From Armatimonadota bacterium (lineage in GTDB: Bacteria; Sysuimicrobiota; Sysuimicrobiia; Sysuimicrobiales; Humicultoraceae): a DNA stretch of 42,834 nt. The notes under the pieces are model-generated. The model was not told where the DNA came from and searched no databases. It saw only the letters and a program-made list of their open reading frames with translations. How positions within the stretch are numbered: position 1 is the stretch's first letter; each line of letters begins with the position of its first letter. The position numbers were made by a program, and so were the translations under genes. The DNA is taken from NCBI GenBank assembly GCA_031459715.1, contig JAVKIA010000021.1:1-42834 (forward strand), given 5' to 3'. Below, piece after piece: positions 9,508 through 18,246 of this stretch.

Positions 9508-10563
9508 ATGGGCGTGCGGGACTGGCTGAACGAACGCCTGCGGTACGAAGCTGCCCAGGCGTTCCTGGAGAAGAAGGCTGTTCCCGTCCACCGCTACGCT
9601 GTCACCTACTACACGGGGGGTGTCACCCTTTTCTTCTTCGTGGTCCAGGTGCTCACCGGGTTGCTCCTGCTCATGTACTACCGGCCCGCCTCCGACGCTG
9701 CCTTCGAGAGCGTGCGCCTGATCATCGCCAAGGTGCGTTTCGGCTGGCTCGTCCGCAATATCCACGTCTGGTCCGCCAACGCTATGGTGGGAGCGGCAGT
9801 GCTCCACCTGGCAGCCACTTTCTTCAGCCGCGCCTACCGGAAGCCGAGGGAACTGACCTGGGTCTCCGGTGTCCTCCTCCTGGGCGTTACCCTGGCGTTT
9901 GCCTTCACCGGGTACCTGTTGCCGTGGAACACCCTGGCTTACTTTGCCACGAAGGTGGGGACGGAGATCGCGGGTGACGTCCCGGTCATCGGCCGGGCGC
10001 TCATGGTCCTGCTGCGGGGGGGCGAGGACATCACCGCAGCCACCCTCATTCGCTTCTTCGGCATCCACGTGGCCATCCTGCCCGCGCTGGCCACAGTGCT
10101 GCTCGGCCTGCACCTGACGCTGGTGCAGATACACGGGATGAGCCGGCCGATCTCCGTGCGCGTGCGTGGCGAGGAGCGCTTCTACCCCGAGTTCATGCTG
10201 CGAGACTTCATCGTCTGGGTGGTGCTGCTGGGCGGCCTGGCTGTGGTGGCCACGCTGTGGCCCTGGCCACTGGGGGAGAAGGCGGACCCGCTGGCCCCGG
10301 CTCCTGCGGGTCTGCGGCCGGAGTGGTACTTCCTGTTCATGTACCAGACCCTGCGCATGATCCCCGGCCGCATCGCCGGCCTGGAGGGCGAGGCTGTGGG
10401 CGTCACCCTCTTCGCGCTGACCGGCCTCGCGCTGCTGCTGGTCCCCTTCCTCGACTGCTGGGCGCAGCGGGAGCACAAACACCCGCTGTTCCCCGCCCTG
10501 GGGGCGGCCGCCTTCGCCTTCGTCCTGCTGATGACGGCGCTGGCCCTGGTCGCCGGGATGTGA
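9508..10563 (+). CDS. cytochrome b, b6-type heme spacing with fused subunit IV-like half
   Basis: A 351-residue membrane protein joining the four-helix heme half and the quinol-site half in one chain. Heme ligands are His86/His100 and His187/His202. The 15-residue step in the second pair is the b6 pattern, not the mitochondrial one. The quinol-site motif PEWY is at 271-274. The cysteine that attaches heme c(n) in b6-type proteins falls at position 35, which is tyrosine here, so a covalently bound third heme is not expected. It works with the Rieske protein upstream and the multiheme cytochrome 5 bases downstream. It oxidises quinol and pumps protons by the Q cycle; this follows from the family. 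Confidence 0.95.
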   Translation: MGVRDWLNERLRYEAAQAFLEKKAVPVHRYAVTYYTGGVTLFFFVVQVLTGLLLLMYYRPASDAAFESVRLIIAKVRFGWLVRNIHVWSANAMVGAAVLHLAATFFSRAYRKPRELTWVSGVLLLGVTLAFAFTGYLLPWNTLAYFATKVGTEIAGDVPVIGRALMVLLRGGEDITAATLIRFFGIHVAILPALATVLLGLHLTLVQIHGMSRPISVRVRGEERFYPEFMLRDFIVWVVLLGGLAVVATLWPWPLGEKADPLAPAPAGLRPEWYFLFMYQTLRMIPGRIAGLEGEAVGVTLFALTGLALLLVPFLDCWAQREHKHPLFPALGAAAFAFVLLMTALALVAGM

Positions 10564-10567
10564 GGCT

Positions 10568-11854
10568 ATGAGGCCAGGGGCGCTCCTGCGCGTCCTCCTG
10601 GTGGCCACAGCCGGGCTCGGCATCTGGGCAGGATGGGCGCTGCTGCCCGGCTCATCGGTCCAGGCGGCCCAGACGGCTGACTCCTGCACCAACTGTCATC
10701 AGAACCTCGCCGGGAAGCTGGCGGCCCCAGCGGAGGGGATGAGCGAAGACGTGCACGGTCGTGCGGAACTGCGCTGCGCGGGGTGCCATGGGGGCGACCC
10801 CGCCCGCAGCGGCATGGACGCCCACGACCCCGCCGCCGGATTCAGGGGCGTGCCCCAGCGACGGCAGGTTCCGCAGCAGTGCGCGCGCTGCCATGAGGAT
10901 CCGACATTCATGCGGCGCTTCAATCCTTCGCTGCCCACCGACCAGTTCGCCCGCTACCTGACCAGCGAACACGGGAAGCACCTGGCCGCAGGCGACGGCA
11001 ACGTGGCTGTGTGCACCTCCTGCCACGGCGTCCACCCGGTGCGTGCCGTGAGCGATGCGCGCTCCCCTGTCTTCCCCACCAACGTGCCCAGTACATGCGC
11101 CCGCTGCCACGCCGACGTTGCCCTGATGAAGCCCTATGGAATCCCCACCAGCCAGTTCGCCGAGTACCGGGAAAGCGTGCACGGGCAGGCACTACTTCGG
11201 CGGGGCAACCGCCAGTCCCCGGCGTGCAACGACTGTCACGGCAACCACGGTGCCGCACCCCCAGGCGTTGAGTCCGTGGCCAACGTCTGTGCCCAGTGCC
11301 ACCGCGCCACGCGGGACCTTTTCGTGCGCAGCCCGCACAAGAGGGCGTTTGACACCCTGGGGATGGCGGAGTGCACCGTCTGCCACGGGACACACAACAT
11401 CTCCTTTCCCACGGACGTGATGCTGGGTCAGGAGCAGGGGTCGGTGTGCCTGCGGTGCCACCCCGGCGGAACCGCAGGCCTGCGGGCTGCTGCAGAGATG
11501 CGGGCGACCCTGGAAGAAGTGAAGGCCGCCATCGCGCAGGCTGAGGCCATCCTGAAACGCGCGGCCGGCGCCGGGATGGACGTGGGCGACGCCAGGATCG
11601 ACCTGGACGAGGCCACGTCGCAGCTGATCCGGGCCCGGGCCGTGACCCACACCACAAGCCCGCCCGAGGTGCGGCGGGTGACTGCGGTCGGCCTCACTGC
11701 CGCCGGCCGGGCACGCGCCGTGGGCGAAGCGGCCCTGGCCGAGATGGGATTCCGCCGCCGCGGCCTCGGCGTCTCTGTGGCCATCATCGCCTTTGTGGCA
11801 ATCCTGCTCTGGCTGAAGCTGCGGGAGCTGAAGCATACGCCAGCATCCAGGTGA
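10568..11854 (+). CDS. nonaheme c-type cytochrome with C-terminal membrane anchor
   Basis: A 428-residue protein with a signal peptide (about 1-34) and nine CXXCH motifs: CTNCH, CAGCH, CARCH, CTSCH, CARCH, CNDCH, CAQCH, CTVCH and CLRCH. A helical region of about 100 residues without hemes and a transmembrane helix close to the C-terminus (LGVSVAIIAFVAILLWLKL) follow. It is the third cistron of the Rieske/cytochrome b operon. By position it takes the place of cytochrome c1 or f and would accept electrons from the Rieske centre. It then passes them to a soluble carrier or terminal enzyme. Extra histidines between motifs suggest bis-His hemes. It depends on the adjacent ccm system for heme attachment. 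Confidence 0.92.
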   Translation: MRPGALLRVLLVATAGLGIWAGWALLPGSSVQAAQTADSCTNCHQNLAGKLAAPAEGMSEDVHGRAELRCAGCHGGDPARSGMDAHDPAAGFRGVPQRRQVPQQCARCHEDPTFMRRFNPSLPTDQFARYLTSEHGKHLAAGDGNVAVCTSCHGVHPVRAVSDARSPVFPTNVPSTCARCHADVALMKPYGIPTSQFAEYRESVHGQALLRRGNRQSPACNDCHGNHGAAPPGVESVANVCAQCHRATRDLFVRSPHKRAFDTLGMAECTVCHGTHNISFPTDVMLGQEQGSVCLRCHPGGTAGLRAAAEMRATLEEVKAAIAQAEAILKRAAGAGMDVGDARIDLDEATSQLIRARAVTHTTSPPEVRRVTAVGLTAAGRARAVGEAALAEMGFRRRGLGVSVAIIAFVAILLWLKLRELKHTPASR

Positions 11855-11905
11855 CCAAAGCGCTGGCCATAGAGCTCGTGGTCTCAGGCAGGTCCCCCGC
11901 CCCGC

Positions 11906-11923
11906 ATCGGGCGGTCGCCCGAT
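11906..11923. promoter_or_regulatory. perfect inverted repeat upstream of the kinase/regulator operon
   Basis: ATCGGGCG, two bases, then CGCCCGAT: an 18-bp perfect palindrome between the nonaheme cytochrome gene and the histidine kinase. It has no T-run behind it, so it is more likely an operator or weak transcript end than a classical terminator. Confidence 0.5.
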
Positions 11924-11927
11924 ACCT

Positions 11928-11957
11928 TTGCCGCGGTTTTGGCCTATAGGCTATAGC
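11928..11957 (+). promoter_or_regulatory. candidate sigma-70 promoter of the histidine kinase operon
   Basis: TTGCCG at 11928-11933 and TATAGC at 11952-11957 are separated by 18 bases. The hexamer CTATAG occurs twice side by side (11944-11949 and 11951-11956). Transcripts would have a very short leader before the ATG at 11977. Confidence 0.4.
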
Positions 11958-11976
11958 TAAAGCGAAGGTGTCCCGT

Positions 11977-14178
11977 ATGAGCCTACGCAGGCGGATCATG
12001 CTGCTGGTGACGGTCGGGCTGATCGCCGCCACCGCCCCGCTGGGGGTAATGGGTATCGGCATGCTCCGCGCATCCACCGACCGTATCCTGGAGGAGCGGC
12101 TGGCCGTGGCCAGGTCCACGGCCGGCCACCTGGACGACCGCCTCACCCAGGAGCTGCGGCAGCTCCACCAGCTTGGCCGCCGGGTTGGCCCCCTGCTGGC
12201 TGACGGGGATCTGGACGGAGTGCGCCGCGTCCTCACCTCCGCTGCGCCCGCCCTGGACCTCTTCTCCGGTGCGGTGTTCCTGGCTGACCGCCGAGGCGCG
12301 CTTGCCGCCAGTGAGCCCCCGGGTAGACAATGGGCGGCGATGCCGGCGGCTGCGCCAGGCGCGGTGCGGCAGGCGCTGGAGCGTGGCCGTCCCGGGATCA
12401 GCGGGCCGGTGCGGACTGCGGAGGGAACCCCTGCGGTCATCGTCACCATCCCCGTCCTCGGGCCGTCCGGCACTGCTGCCGGCGTGATCGGAGGGCTCAT
12501 CCTCCTCCCCAGCCCCGTGCTGCAGGCGTTTGTCGAGAGGTTGGCGGTGGGCGCGACCGGGCACGCTGCAGTGGTCAGCGAGGACGGGGTGGTCCTGGCC
12601 AGCAGCGAACCTGAGGAGATATCCACCCGGGGCGAGCACCCCGAGTTCGTCTCCCGTATGATCTCCACACGCCGTGCCGGAGTAAGCTTGGCCGAGGGGA
12701 CGGATCCGGCGGGACGGCCGGAGCGCCACGTCATGGCTTTCGCCCCGCTTTCCGCAGCTCCCTGGGGCCTCATGGTGGGCCAGGACGAGGCGGAGACCTA
12801 CGGCCCCATCCGCCGGCTGCGCGACCGGGTGGTCCTCTTCGGCCTGGCCGTGCTCGCCGCCGCCCTCCTCTTTGCCTGGCTGGACACGGGAGCGGTGGCT
12901 TCCCCCCTGCGGGCGCTGAAGGAGGCGGCGGAGCAGATCGCCGGCGGGGACCTGGGGCGGGAGATCGCGGTGCGTCGCAGTGACGAGGTAGGGGCGCTGG
13001 CGGACAGCTTCGAGACCATGCGGCAGCGGTTGCTCGCTTCCCTGGAGGAGATCCGCCGCCGGGCCCGCGCCTCACAGTCCCTCTACGAGACCGGGAAGGA
13101 CGTGCTCAGCCTGCAGGACCGGGAGGCTGTTTTGCGGTCGATCGTACACCGGGCCGCCGCGTTGCTGGCGGTGGACGTGGCGGTCCTCTGCCTGGCGGAC
13201 GAGGGGGGAGCGGCGCGCGTCGGCGCCCTGGCCGGTCCCGCGGACGCCACCTCTGCAGGGCCGCACGCGTTTCCCCTGCACGAAGGAGAGGGAGGGACGG
13301 CCTGCCTGAACTGCACCGTGCTGAAACCCCGCTACCGGGCCTCCCACCTGGCAGCACCCCTGACCATCGGCGGGCGCGCGGTGGGCGCCCTGTGCGTTGG
13401 GGCGCGGGGAGTTCGGGAGTTCTCGCTGGAGGAGCGGGAGCTGCTCTCCGGGCTGGCCAACCTGGCGGCGATTGCCGTGGAGAACGCCCGTCTCCAGGAG
13501 CGGGTGCAGTCCCTGGCGGTGCTGGAGGAGCGGGAGCGCATCGCCCGGGAGATCCACGACAGCGTGGGTCAGGTGCTGGGCTACGTCAACACCAAGGCGC
13601 AGGCAGTGAAGGTCCTGCTGGAAGCGGGGAGGAGTACAGAGGCGCAGGCCCAGCTGGCGCAGCTGGAGCAGGCGGCGCGGGAGGTCTACGCCGACCTGCG
13701 CGAGGCCATCCTGGGGCTGCGCGCAGACACAGGGCCACAGCGGCGACTTGTCCCGGTGTTGCGCGAATACGTGCGGCGGTACAGCGAGCTGAGCGGCGTG
13801 CAGACAGAGCTGGTCACCGAAGGTGATCCGGCCCTCTACGTCTTCAGCCCCACCACAGAACTCCACCTCCTGCGGATCATCCAGGAGGCTCTGACCAACG
13901 TGCGCAAGCACGCCCTGGCGCGACGGGCCTGGGTGCGGTTTGCCCACGAGGACGGTGTGCTTGTGGTCAGCGTCCGCGACGACGGCCAGGGGTTCGATCC
14001 TGCGCGGGTGCCCCCGGGCGCCTGGCCGCGTTTCGGCCTGCAGACCATGCGCGAGCGGGCGGAGGCCATTGGAGGCGTATTTACCGTCCGCTCTGCAGGC
14101 GGATCGGGCACAGAGGTTGTAGTGCGGCTGCCGCTATCACGGGGGAGGGTGGGTGATGCGAGTCCTGCTGGCCGATGA
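11977..14178 (+). CDS. membrane sensor histidine kinase (HAMP-GAF-HisKA_3-HATPase, NarX/NreB class)
   Basis: A 733-residue kinase. It has an N-terminal transmembrane helix (about 9-30), a periplasmic Cache-like sensor (about 31-284) and a second helix (about 287-305). Then come HAMP (about 305-360), GAF (about 370-508), a HisKA_3 dimer domain with the phospho-acceptor in IAREIHDSVGQ (His about 527), and an HATPase with the N box in LTNVRKHA and G boxes in DDGQGFD and FGLQTMRERA. The GAF domain contains a CLNC pair near residue 442 that could be a redox or metal site (inference). The ATG at 11977 is preferred over a GTG at 11968 because GAAGG sits 8 bases upstream. It overlaps the response regulator by 23 bases. 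A decayed relative lies at 32.6 kb. Its neighbours suggest it senses a respiratory condition. Confidence 0.93.
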   Translation: MSLRRRIMLLVTVGLIAATAPLGVMGIGMLRASTDRILEERLAVARSTAGHLDDRLTQELRQLHQLGRRVGPLLADGDLDGVRRVLTSAAPALDLFSGAVFLADRRGALAASEPPGRQWAAMPAAAPGAVRQALERGRPGISGPVRTAEGTPAVIVTIPVLGPSGTAAGVIGGLILLPSPVLQAFVERLAVGATGHAAVVSEDGVVLASSEPEEISTRGEHPEFVSRMISTRRAGVSLAEGTDPAGRPERHVMAFAPLSAAPWGLMVGQDEAETYGPIRRLRDRVVLFGLAVLAAALLFAWLDTGAVASPLRALKEAAEQIAGGDLGREIAVRRSDEVGALADSFETMRQRLLASLEEIRRRARASQSLYETGKDVLSLQDREAVLRSIVHRAAALLAVDVAVLCLADEGGAARVGALAGPADATSAGPHAFPLHEGEGGTACLNCTVLKPRYRASHLAAPLTIGGRAVGALCVGARGVREFSLEERELLSGLANLAAIAVENARLQERVQSLAVLEERERIAREIHDSVGQVLGYVNTKAQAVKVLLEAGRSTEAQAQLAQLEQAAREVYADLREAILGLRADTGPQRRLVPVLREYVRRYSELSGVQTELVTEGDPALYVFSPTTELHLLRIIQEALTNVRKHALARRAWVRFAHEDGVLVVSVRDDGQGFDPARVPPGAWPRFGLQTMRERAEAIGGVFTVRSAGGSGTEVVVRLPLSRGRVGDASPAGR

Positions 14179-14830
14179 TCATCCCCTCTTCCGGGACGGC
14201 GTTCGCAGTCTGCTCCAGGCGCGCGGTGTGGAGGTGGTGGGGGAGGCCGGTGACGGGGAGGAGGCGGTGGAGGCGGCGCTGCGGCTGCGGCCGGATGTTA
14301 TCCTGATGGACATCTCCATGCCCAGGATGAACGGGCTGGAGGCCACCCGTGTGATCAAGGCGCGCCTGCCCCAGGTGAAGATCGTCATGCTTACCGTCTC
14401 CGACGAGGACCGCACCCTCTTCGAGGCGGTAAAGAGCGGCGCACAGGGCTACCTGCTCAAGAACCTGCAGGCCGATGAGTTCTTCGACCTGCTCTCTGGT
14501 CTGGAGCGGGGCGAGGCCCCCATCTCCAGAAGCCTGGCCGGTCGGATCCTTGAAGAGTTCGCCCGGCGCCGCGGGGGCCGGCCGCAGGAGGAAGCGGAGG
14601 AACTGACCGAGCGCGAGCGCGAGGTCCTCCGGGCGGTGAGCGGCGGCGCTTCCAACCGGGAGGTGGCGGCCGCCCTGCACATCTCGGAGAATACCGTGAA
14701 GTTCCACATGAAGAACATTCTGGATAAGCTCCACCTGCGCAACCGTGCCGAGGTGGTGGCCTACGCAGCCCGTCGGGGGTGGCTGCCCCCAGAGACGACC
14801 TCCGGCGGGGAGGGCAGGGAGAGCGGCTAG
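14156..14830 (+). CDS. NarL/FixJ-type response regulator
   Basis: A 224-residue regulator. The receiver domain has Asp7/Asp8 and the phospho-acceptor Asp52 ([12 protein letters not shown]). The conserved lysine is in YLLKNLQ. The LuxR-type helix-turn-helix covers residues about 152-212 ([15 protein letters not shown], then [15 protein letters not shown]). Its start lies inside the kinase gene, so the pair is co-translated. The ATG at 14156 is chosen over the GTG at 14153. Targets cannot be read from the sequence. The flanking respiratory operons and the palindrome at 11906 are candidates. Confidence 0.95.
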   Translation: MRVLLADDHPLFRDGVRSLLQARGVEVVGEAGDGEEAVEAALRLRPDVILMDISMPRMNGLEATRVIKARLPQVKIVMLTVSDEDRTLFEAVKSGAQGYLLKNLQADEFFDLLSGLERGEAPISRSLAGRILEEFARRRGGRPQEEAEELTEREREVLRAVSGGASNREVAAALHISENTVKFHMKNILDKLHLRNRAEVVAYAARRGWLPPETTSGGEGRESG

Positions 14831-15672
14831 TCAGGGGGTATGCCTTCCAGCGCCTCCCGGACCTCCCGCCGGAAGCTGTCCCTGTCCAGGACGAAAGCCC
14901 TGATGGGGCTGGCGTTTACGATCCACCCGACCCACCCGCCGCGCCGGGTGACCTCAGCAGGTTCGGCCACGGCATTGATCCAGCGGATGGGCAGACGGGG
15001 CGCGATCTCCTTGATCTGCCTCTCCCCCTGCAGCCAGAAGGTGTAGGTGAAGGGGCAGAAGGAGGGGCCGTAGATGATCAGCGCCTTTCCCCTGTCCTCC
15101 GCCTGCGGGACGTAGGTGCCGGCCCGCTCCTCAAAGAGGGACTCTAGCGCTCCCCGGCCGACCACGGCCTTGACTTCTGCGATCGGGATGCTTTCTTCCA
15201 GAGGGTAGAAGAGCGTCTTGCCATCGTCCACAGGTTGGAAGCCGCGGCGCAGGAAGAATTCGTGCGCCGGCAGTTGCCCCGTCTGTTCACCCGGGAACGT
15301 GCGGGTCACCAGGAACCGCGCCGGCTGATGGTCGAACCAGACGTGCGGCTTCCGCACCTCCTCGATCAGGCTTTCCAGCAGCCTGGTGCCCACCCCTCGC
15401 CGCCAGTGCGTCCGCTCGGGGACATAGATGCAGTAGATGAACACGGCACGGTCTCCGGGGATCGGTCGGTACTGCACCAGCCCCACGGGTACAGTGTTCC
15501 TGTAGGCGATCCTGGCGAAGGTACCCCATCGCTGGAGCATCTCCACCGCCCAGCGGCGCTTTTCGTGCATGCCCGTCACGAAGGCCAGCTCGTTTCTCCG
15601 CTCCCGTGGCACACACAGCTCCAGATCAGCGAGGTTTTCTGCAGTGACCTGGCGCACGGTGATCGCGCCCAT
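14827..15672 (-). CDS. GNAT acetyltransferase with YoaP-like C-terminal domain
   Basis: A 281-residue protein. Residues about 1-160 carry an acetyltransferase fold with the acetyl-CoA loop in WRRGVGTRLLESLIEE. Residues about 195-275 resemble the YoaP-like domain (ALIIYGPSFCPFTYTFW), a thioredoxin-like module that follows GNAT domains in a small family. It would acetylate an unknown small molecule or protein. The start at 15672 is an ATG. The stop overlaps the stop of the response regulator by four bases in convergent orientation. It is probably co-transcribed behind the ZIP transporter, 40 bases away. Confidence 0.8.
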   Translation of the reverse strand: MGAITVRQVTAENLADLELCVPRERRNELAFVTGMHEKRRWAVEMLQRWGTFARIAYRNTVPVGLVQYRPIPGDRAVFIYCIYVPERTHWRRGVGTRLLESLIEEVRKPHVWFDHQPARFLVTRTFPGEQTGQLPAHEFFLRRGFQPVDDGKTLFYPLEESIPIAEVKAVVGRGALESLFEERAGTYVPQAEDRGKALIIYGPSFCPFTYTFWLQGERQIKEIAPRLPIRWINAVAEPAEVTRRGGWVGWIVNASPIRAFVLDRDSFRREVREALEGIPPD

Positions 15673-15712
15673 CGCACTAAGATCTTCTGGAATTCAGGTC
15701 GCCGGGTCCTGC

Positions 15713-16483
15713 TTACTGCAGGACGTTCTGCAGCAGCATCATGGCCAGGAAGCCCACCAGGACCGCCGCCGCGGCGTTGGCCCGGTCGCCGCTGTGCTCC
15801 ACGGCCTCGGGGATCATCTCGCTCACCACCAGGAATCCCATGGCGCCGGCGGCAAAGCCAAAGCCTACGGGCACCAGCGGGCGGAAGACGGCCACCGCCA
15901 GGGCGGCCGGCACCGCCAGCGCGGGCTGGGGCAGGCTGGTGAATACCGCCCACCAGATGCAGGCCCACCCGGAGAAGCCCTCCGCCCGTAGAGGGAGCGA
16001 GACGGTGAGCCCCTCGGGTATGTTGTGAATGGCGATGGCGATGGTCAGGAGGATGGCCAGGGTCAGCTCGCCCGATCCGAAGCTTACCCCGATGGCGATT
16101 CCCTCGGAGAAACTGTGCACGGTCATCGCGCCGATGACCAGGAGGACCCGTCGGGCCGATACCCCCTGCAGGTGGTAGAAGTTGTGCTCACTGTGGCCCA
16201 TCCGTCGCTCCACCAGCCAGAAGAAGACGGCACCCAGGGCGATGCCCAGGGCGACCACGTTATAGCCGGCCAGATCCATGCCGGCAGAGACCAGGTTGAA
16301 GACGGAGGCGGAGAGCATCATCCCGCCGCTGAAGCCCCAGGCCGCGCCCAGCAGTGGGCGCGGCAGTCGAGGGGTGAAGAGGAAGGGTACCCCGCCCACG
16401 CCGGTGGCCAGCGCCGTGACCAGGGCGCCCAGGAAGGTCCAGAAGGCCAGTGCGGCCGTGGACAATCGCTTCCCCCGCGTCAC
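15713..16483 (-). CDS. ZIP-family divalent metal transporter
   Basis: A 256-residue membrane protein with about eight helices. It has the two ZIP metal-site motifs HSFSEG (123-128) and HNIPEG (153-158). A third acidic motif is in SEMIPEAVEHS. ZIP proteins bring zinc, iron or other divalent metals into the cytoplasm. A histidine-rich loop (MGHSEHNFYHLQG, about 95-107) precedes the fourth helix. GTG start. It is divergent from the cupredoxin operon across a gap that carries a palindrome at 16636-16647. Substrate metal is not decidable from sequence. Confidence 0.92.
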   Translation of the reverse strand: MTRGKRLSTAALAFWTFLGALVTALATGVGGVPFLFTPRLPRPLLGAAWGFSGGMMLSASVFNLVSAGMDLAGYNVVALGIALGAVFFWLVERRMGHSEHNFYHLQGVSARRVLLVIGAMTVHSFSEGIAIGVSFGSGELTLAILLTIAIAIHNIPEGLTVSLPLRAEGFSGWACIWWAVFTSLPQPALAVPAALAVAVFRPLVPVGFGFAAGAMGFLVVSEMIPEAVEHSGDRANAAAAVLVGFLAMMLLQNVLQ

Positions 16484-16635
16484 AGCATAGGTCTCACGCC
16501 CCCAGGCGGCTATCCATCAGTGGCCTGATTCTGCCGCTTGTGCGCCATCTGTCCCGGGTGCCACGCCGGATCTCTGGAACTCTCGCCGACGGCTGCGACG
16601 GCCGCCGCTCCGGACCGCTGGAGCCTTCCCCGCCC

Positions 16636-16647
16636 ACCCGATCGGGT
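16636..16647. promoter_or_regulatory. 12-bp palindrome in the ZIP/cupredoxin divergent gap
   Basis: ACCCGATCGGGT, a perfect dyad, lies in the 294-base gap between the ZIP transporter and the first cupredoxin. It could be an operator for either side. A GATTCTGCC motif lies nearby at about 16527. No clear promoter hexamers were recognised. Confidence 0.35.
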
Positions 16648-16777
16648 AGCGGGTTCCTCCCCGGAAGTGGGGGCAGGCCGCCGGGGAGGACTATCCCGGG
16701 GTGTGTTGTTGGCCTGGCGCGGCGCTCCGTATTGTCGCCACAGAGGGCGTCTTCCGGCTTCGATGGGGGCGAGACCC

Positions 16778-17233
16778 ATGGAACGGCGCGCCGACGGCAT
16801 CGTCTACTACGCTCTGGTCATTGCGCTTGCCGCTCTGGTGCTCAGCATCGTGGCCTACACCGCGCGGGCGCGGCCGGCGGGAGCTCCGGTGTTGCGGACC
16901 CCGGCGACCATGAAGCTCTCCATGGTGGTGGCCACCTTCAGCGGCCAGGGGGTGGCCGCACACCGCTGGTATCCCACCATGCTGGTGGTGCGGCAGGGGG
17001 ACACGGTGGACCTGGCGCTGGGCAACCCTGATCGGGTCAACCACGAGTTCGCCATCCCTGACCTCAACCTGCGCTCCGGCAAGCTGGCGCCCGGCGGCAC
17101 CGACCGGCTGCGCTTCGTCGCCGACCGCGCCGGTGTCTACGTCTTTCAGTGCGCCCTGCCCCATGACCCAGCGCGCGGCGACTGCACGCCAGACCACGAG
17201 CTGATGCGCGGCTACCTGGTCGTCACGGAGTGA
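16778..17233 (+). CDS. membrane-anchored cupredoxin (first of the array)
   Basis: A 151-residue protein with an N-terminal transmembrane anchor (about 8-29) and a cupredoxin beta sandwich. Candidate copper ligands are His89 (NHEFAI), Cys125 (FQC), His140 and Met143 (DHELM), the His-Cys-His-Met set of type 1 copper sites. The ligand loop is long and holds a second cysteine, Cys136. The ATG at 16778 is chosen over one at 16763; a GGGGGCGAG precedes it. It heads a six-gene operon running into a ferredoxin/NrfD pair. A periplasmic one-electron carrier is the likely role. Confidence 0.8.
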   Translation: MERRADGIVYYALVIALAALVLSIVAYTARARPAGAPVLRTPATMKLSMVVATFSGQGVAAHRWYPTMLVVRQGDTVDLALGNPDRVNHEFAIPDLNLRSGKLAPGGTDRLRFVADRAGVYVFQCALPHDPARGDCTPDHELMRGYLVVTE

Positions 17234-17245
17234 GGGGGCGGAGAG

Positions 17246-17737
17246 GTGGACGGGCCCCGATCAGCGTTGCGCTCGCTCCTGGCTGGCCTCGCCCTGGTTG
17301 TGGCGCTGGTGGCGGTGGCGCTCAGCTTGCTGGCGCTGACCACACCGGGGACCCCAGCGCGTTCTCCCGCTGCGGAGGATCCGGCAACTATCGACCTCTC
17401 CCTGCTCATCACCGGGCGGGGGGCGATCGGGGGCCCCGCGGAGAGTCACCTCTACGATCCGCAGTTCCTGGTGGCCCGCAAGGGGGACAGGGTGCGGCTG
17501 CACGTGACCAATGGGTCCCACTTCCGGCACGGCATCGAGATCGTCGGCTATGGGGTGAAAACCCGTCCCCTCACCGGCGGGCCGCAGGCGGCGGAGACGC
17601 TGACTTTCGTCGCCAGCAGGAGCGGGATTTACGAATACCGCTGCTACCTGCCGTACGACCCGGCAACCGCTACATGTTCGCCCGACCACAGCCAGATGGT
17701 GGGCCATCTCGTTGTCCTGGACCCGGAGGTGCGGTGA
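17246..17737 (+). CDS. membrane-anchored cupredoxin (second)
   Basis: A 163-residue protein with an N-terminal helix (about 10-32) and a cupredoxin fold. Probable ligands are His95 (RHGIEI), Cys133, His148 and Met151 in a loop that also contains Cys144 (ATCSPDHSQM). It is clearly a paralogue of the gene 12 bases upstream. The GTG start at 17246 is preceded by GGGGGCGGAGA. Like its neighbours it would shuttle electrons outside the membrane. Confidence 0.78.
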   Translation: MDGPRSALRSLLAGLALVVALVAVALSLLALTTPGTPARSPAAEDPATIDLSLLITGRGAIGGPAESHLYDPQFLVARKGDRVRLHVTNGSHFRHGIEIVGYGVKTRPLTGGPQAAETLTFVASRSGIYEYRCYLPYDPATATCSPDHSQMVGHLVVLDPEVR

Positions 17738-17771
17738 ACGCTCTGCCAACTCTCTCATGGAGGTGAGGTAG

Positions 17772-18236
17772 ATGAGGATGTATGTGCGTGTCTTCGGCCT
17801 GACCGCGCTGCTGGTGTTCTTCAGCCTGGGCGGCGCGGCGGGTGCAGCCAAGCAGAAAGTCACCATCGCGCTGAGCGAGATGAAGTTCACTCCCGGCAAG
17901 ATCACCGTGCAGGCGGGCAATCCTGTGGAGTTCAAGCTGGTGAACAGGGGGAAGGTGAAGCACGAGTTCATGGTGTATAAGCCGCCGAAGGCCGGTTTGG
18001 CGGGCGACGAGCTTGAGGAGTGGGCTGAAGAGAATTCCTACTTCAAAGGCATTGAGGTCAAGGTCGAGGGCGGCGGCATCGAGGTGGTCGGCACCAACAT
18101 CTTCGAGGTGGAGATCGATGCCGGCAAGTCCGCGGAGGTGTCCTTCACCCCCAAGCAGACCGGGACCTTCGAGATCGGTTGCCACATCGAAGGGCACTAC
18201 GAGAAGGGCATGAAGGGCACGTTGGTGGTCAGGTAG
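17772..18236 (+). CDS. secreted cupredoxin, type 1 copper (third)
   Basis: A 154-residue protein with a cleavable signal peptide (about 1-26) and a plastocyanin/azurin-like fold. Ligands are His64 (KHEFMVY), Cys137, His142 and Met147 in the tight loop GCHIEGHYEKGM, a standard type 1 arrangement. An insertion of about 40 residues (ELEEWAEENSYFKGIEVKVEG is its centre, about 80-100) separates the first ligand from the rest. GGAGGTGAGG lies just upstream of the ATG. Unlike the others it looks soluble. The C-terminal half of a second copy survives at 38.9-39.2 kb. Confidence 0.85.
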   Translation: MRMYVRVFGLTALLVFFSLGGAAGAAKQKVTIALSEMKFTPGKITVQAGNPVEFKLVNRGKVKHEFMVYKPPKAGLAGDELEEWAEENSYFKGIEVKVEGGGIEVVGTNIFEVEIDAGKSAEVSFTPKQTGTFEIGCHIEGHYEKGMKGTLVVR

Positions 18237-18246
18237 GGGTGGAGGT

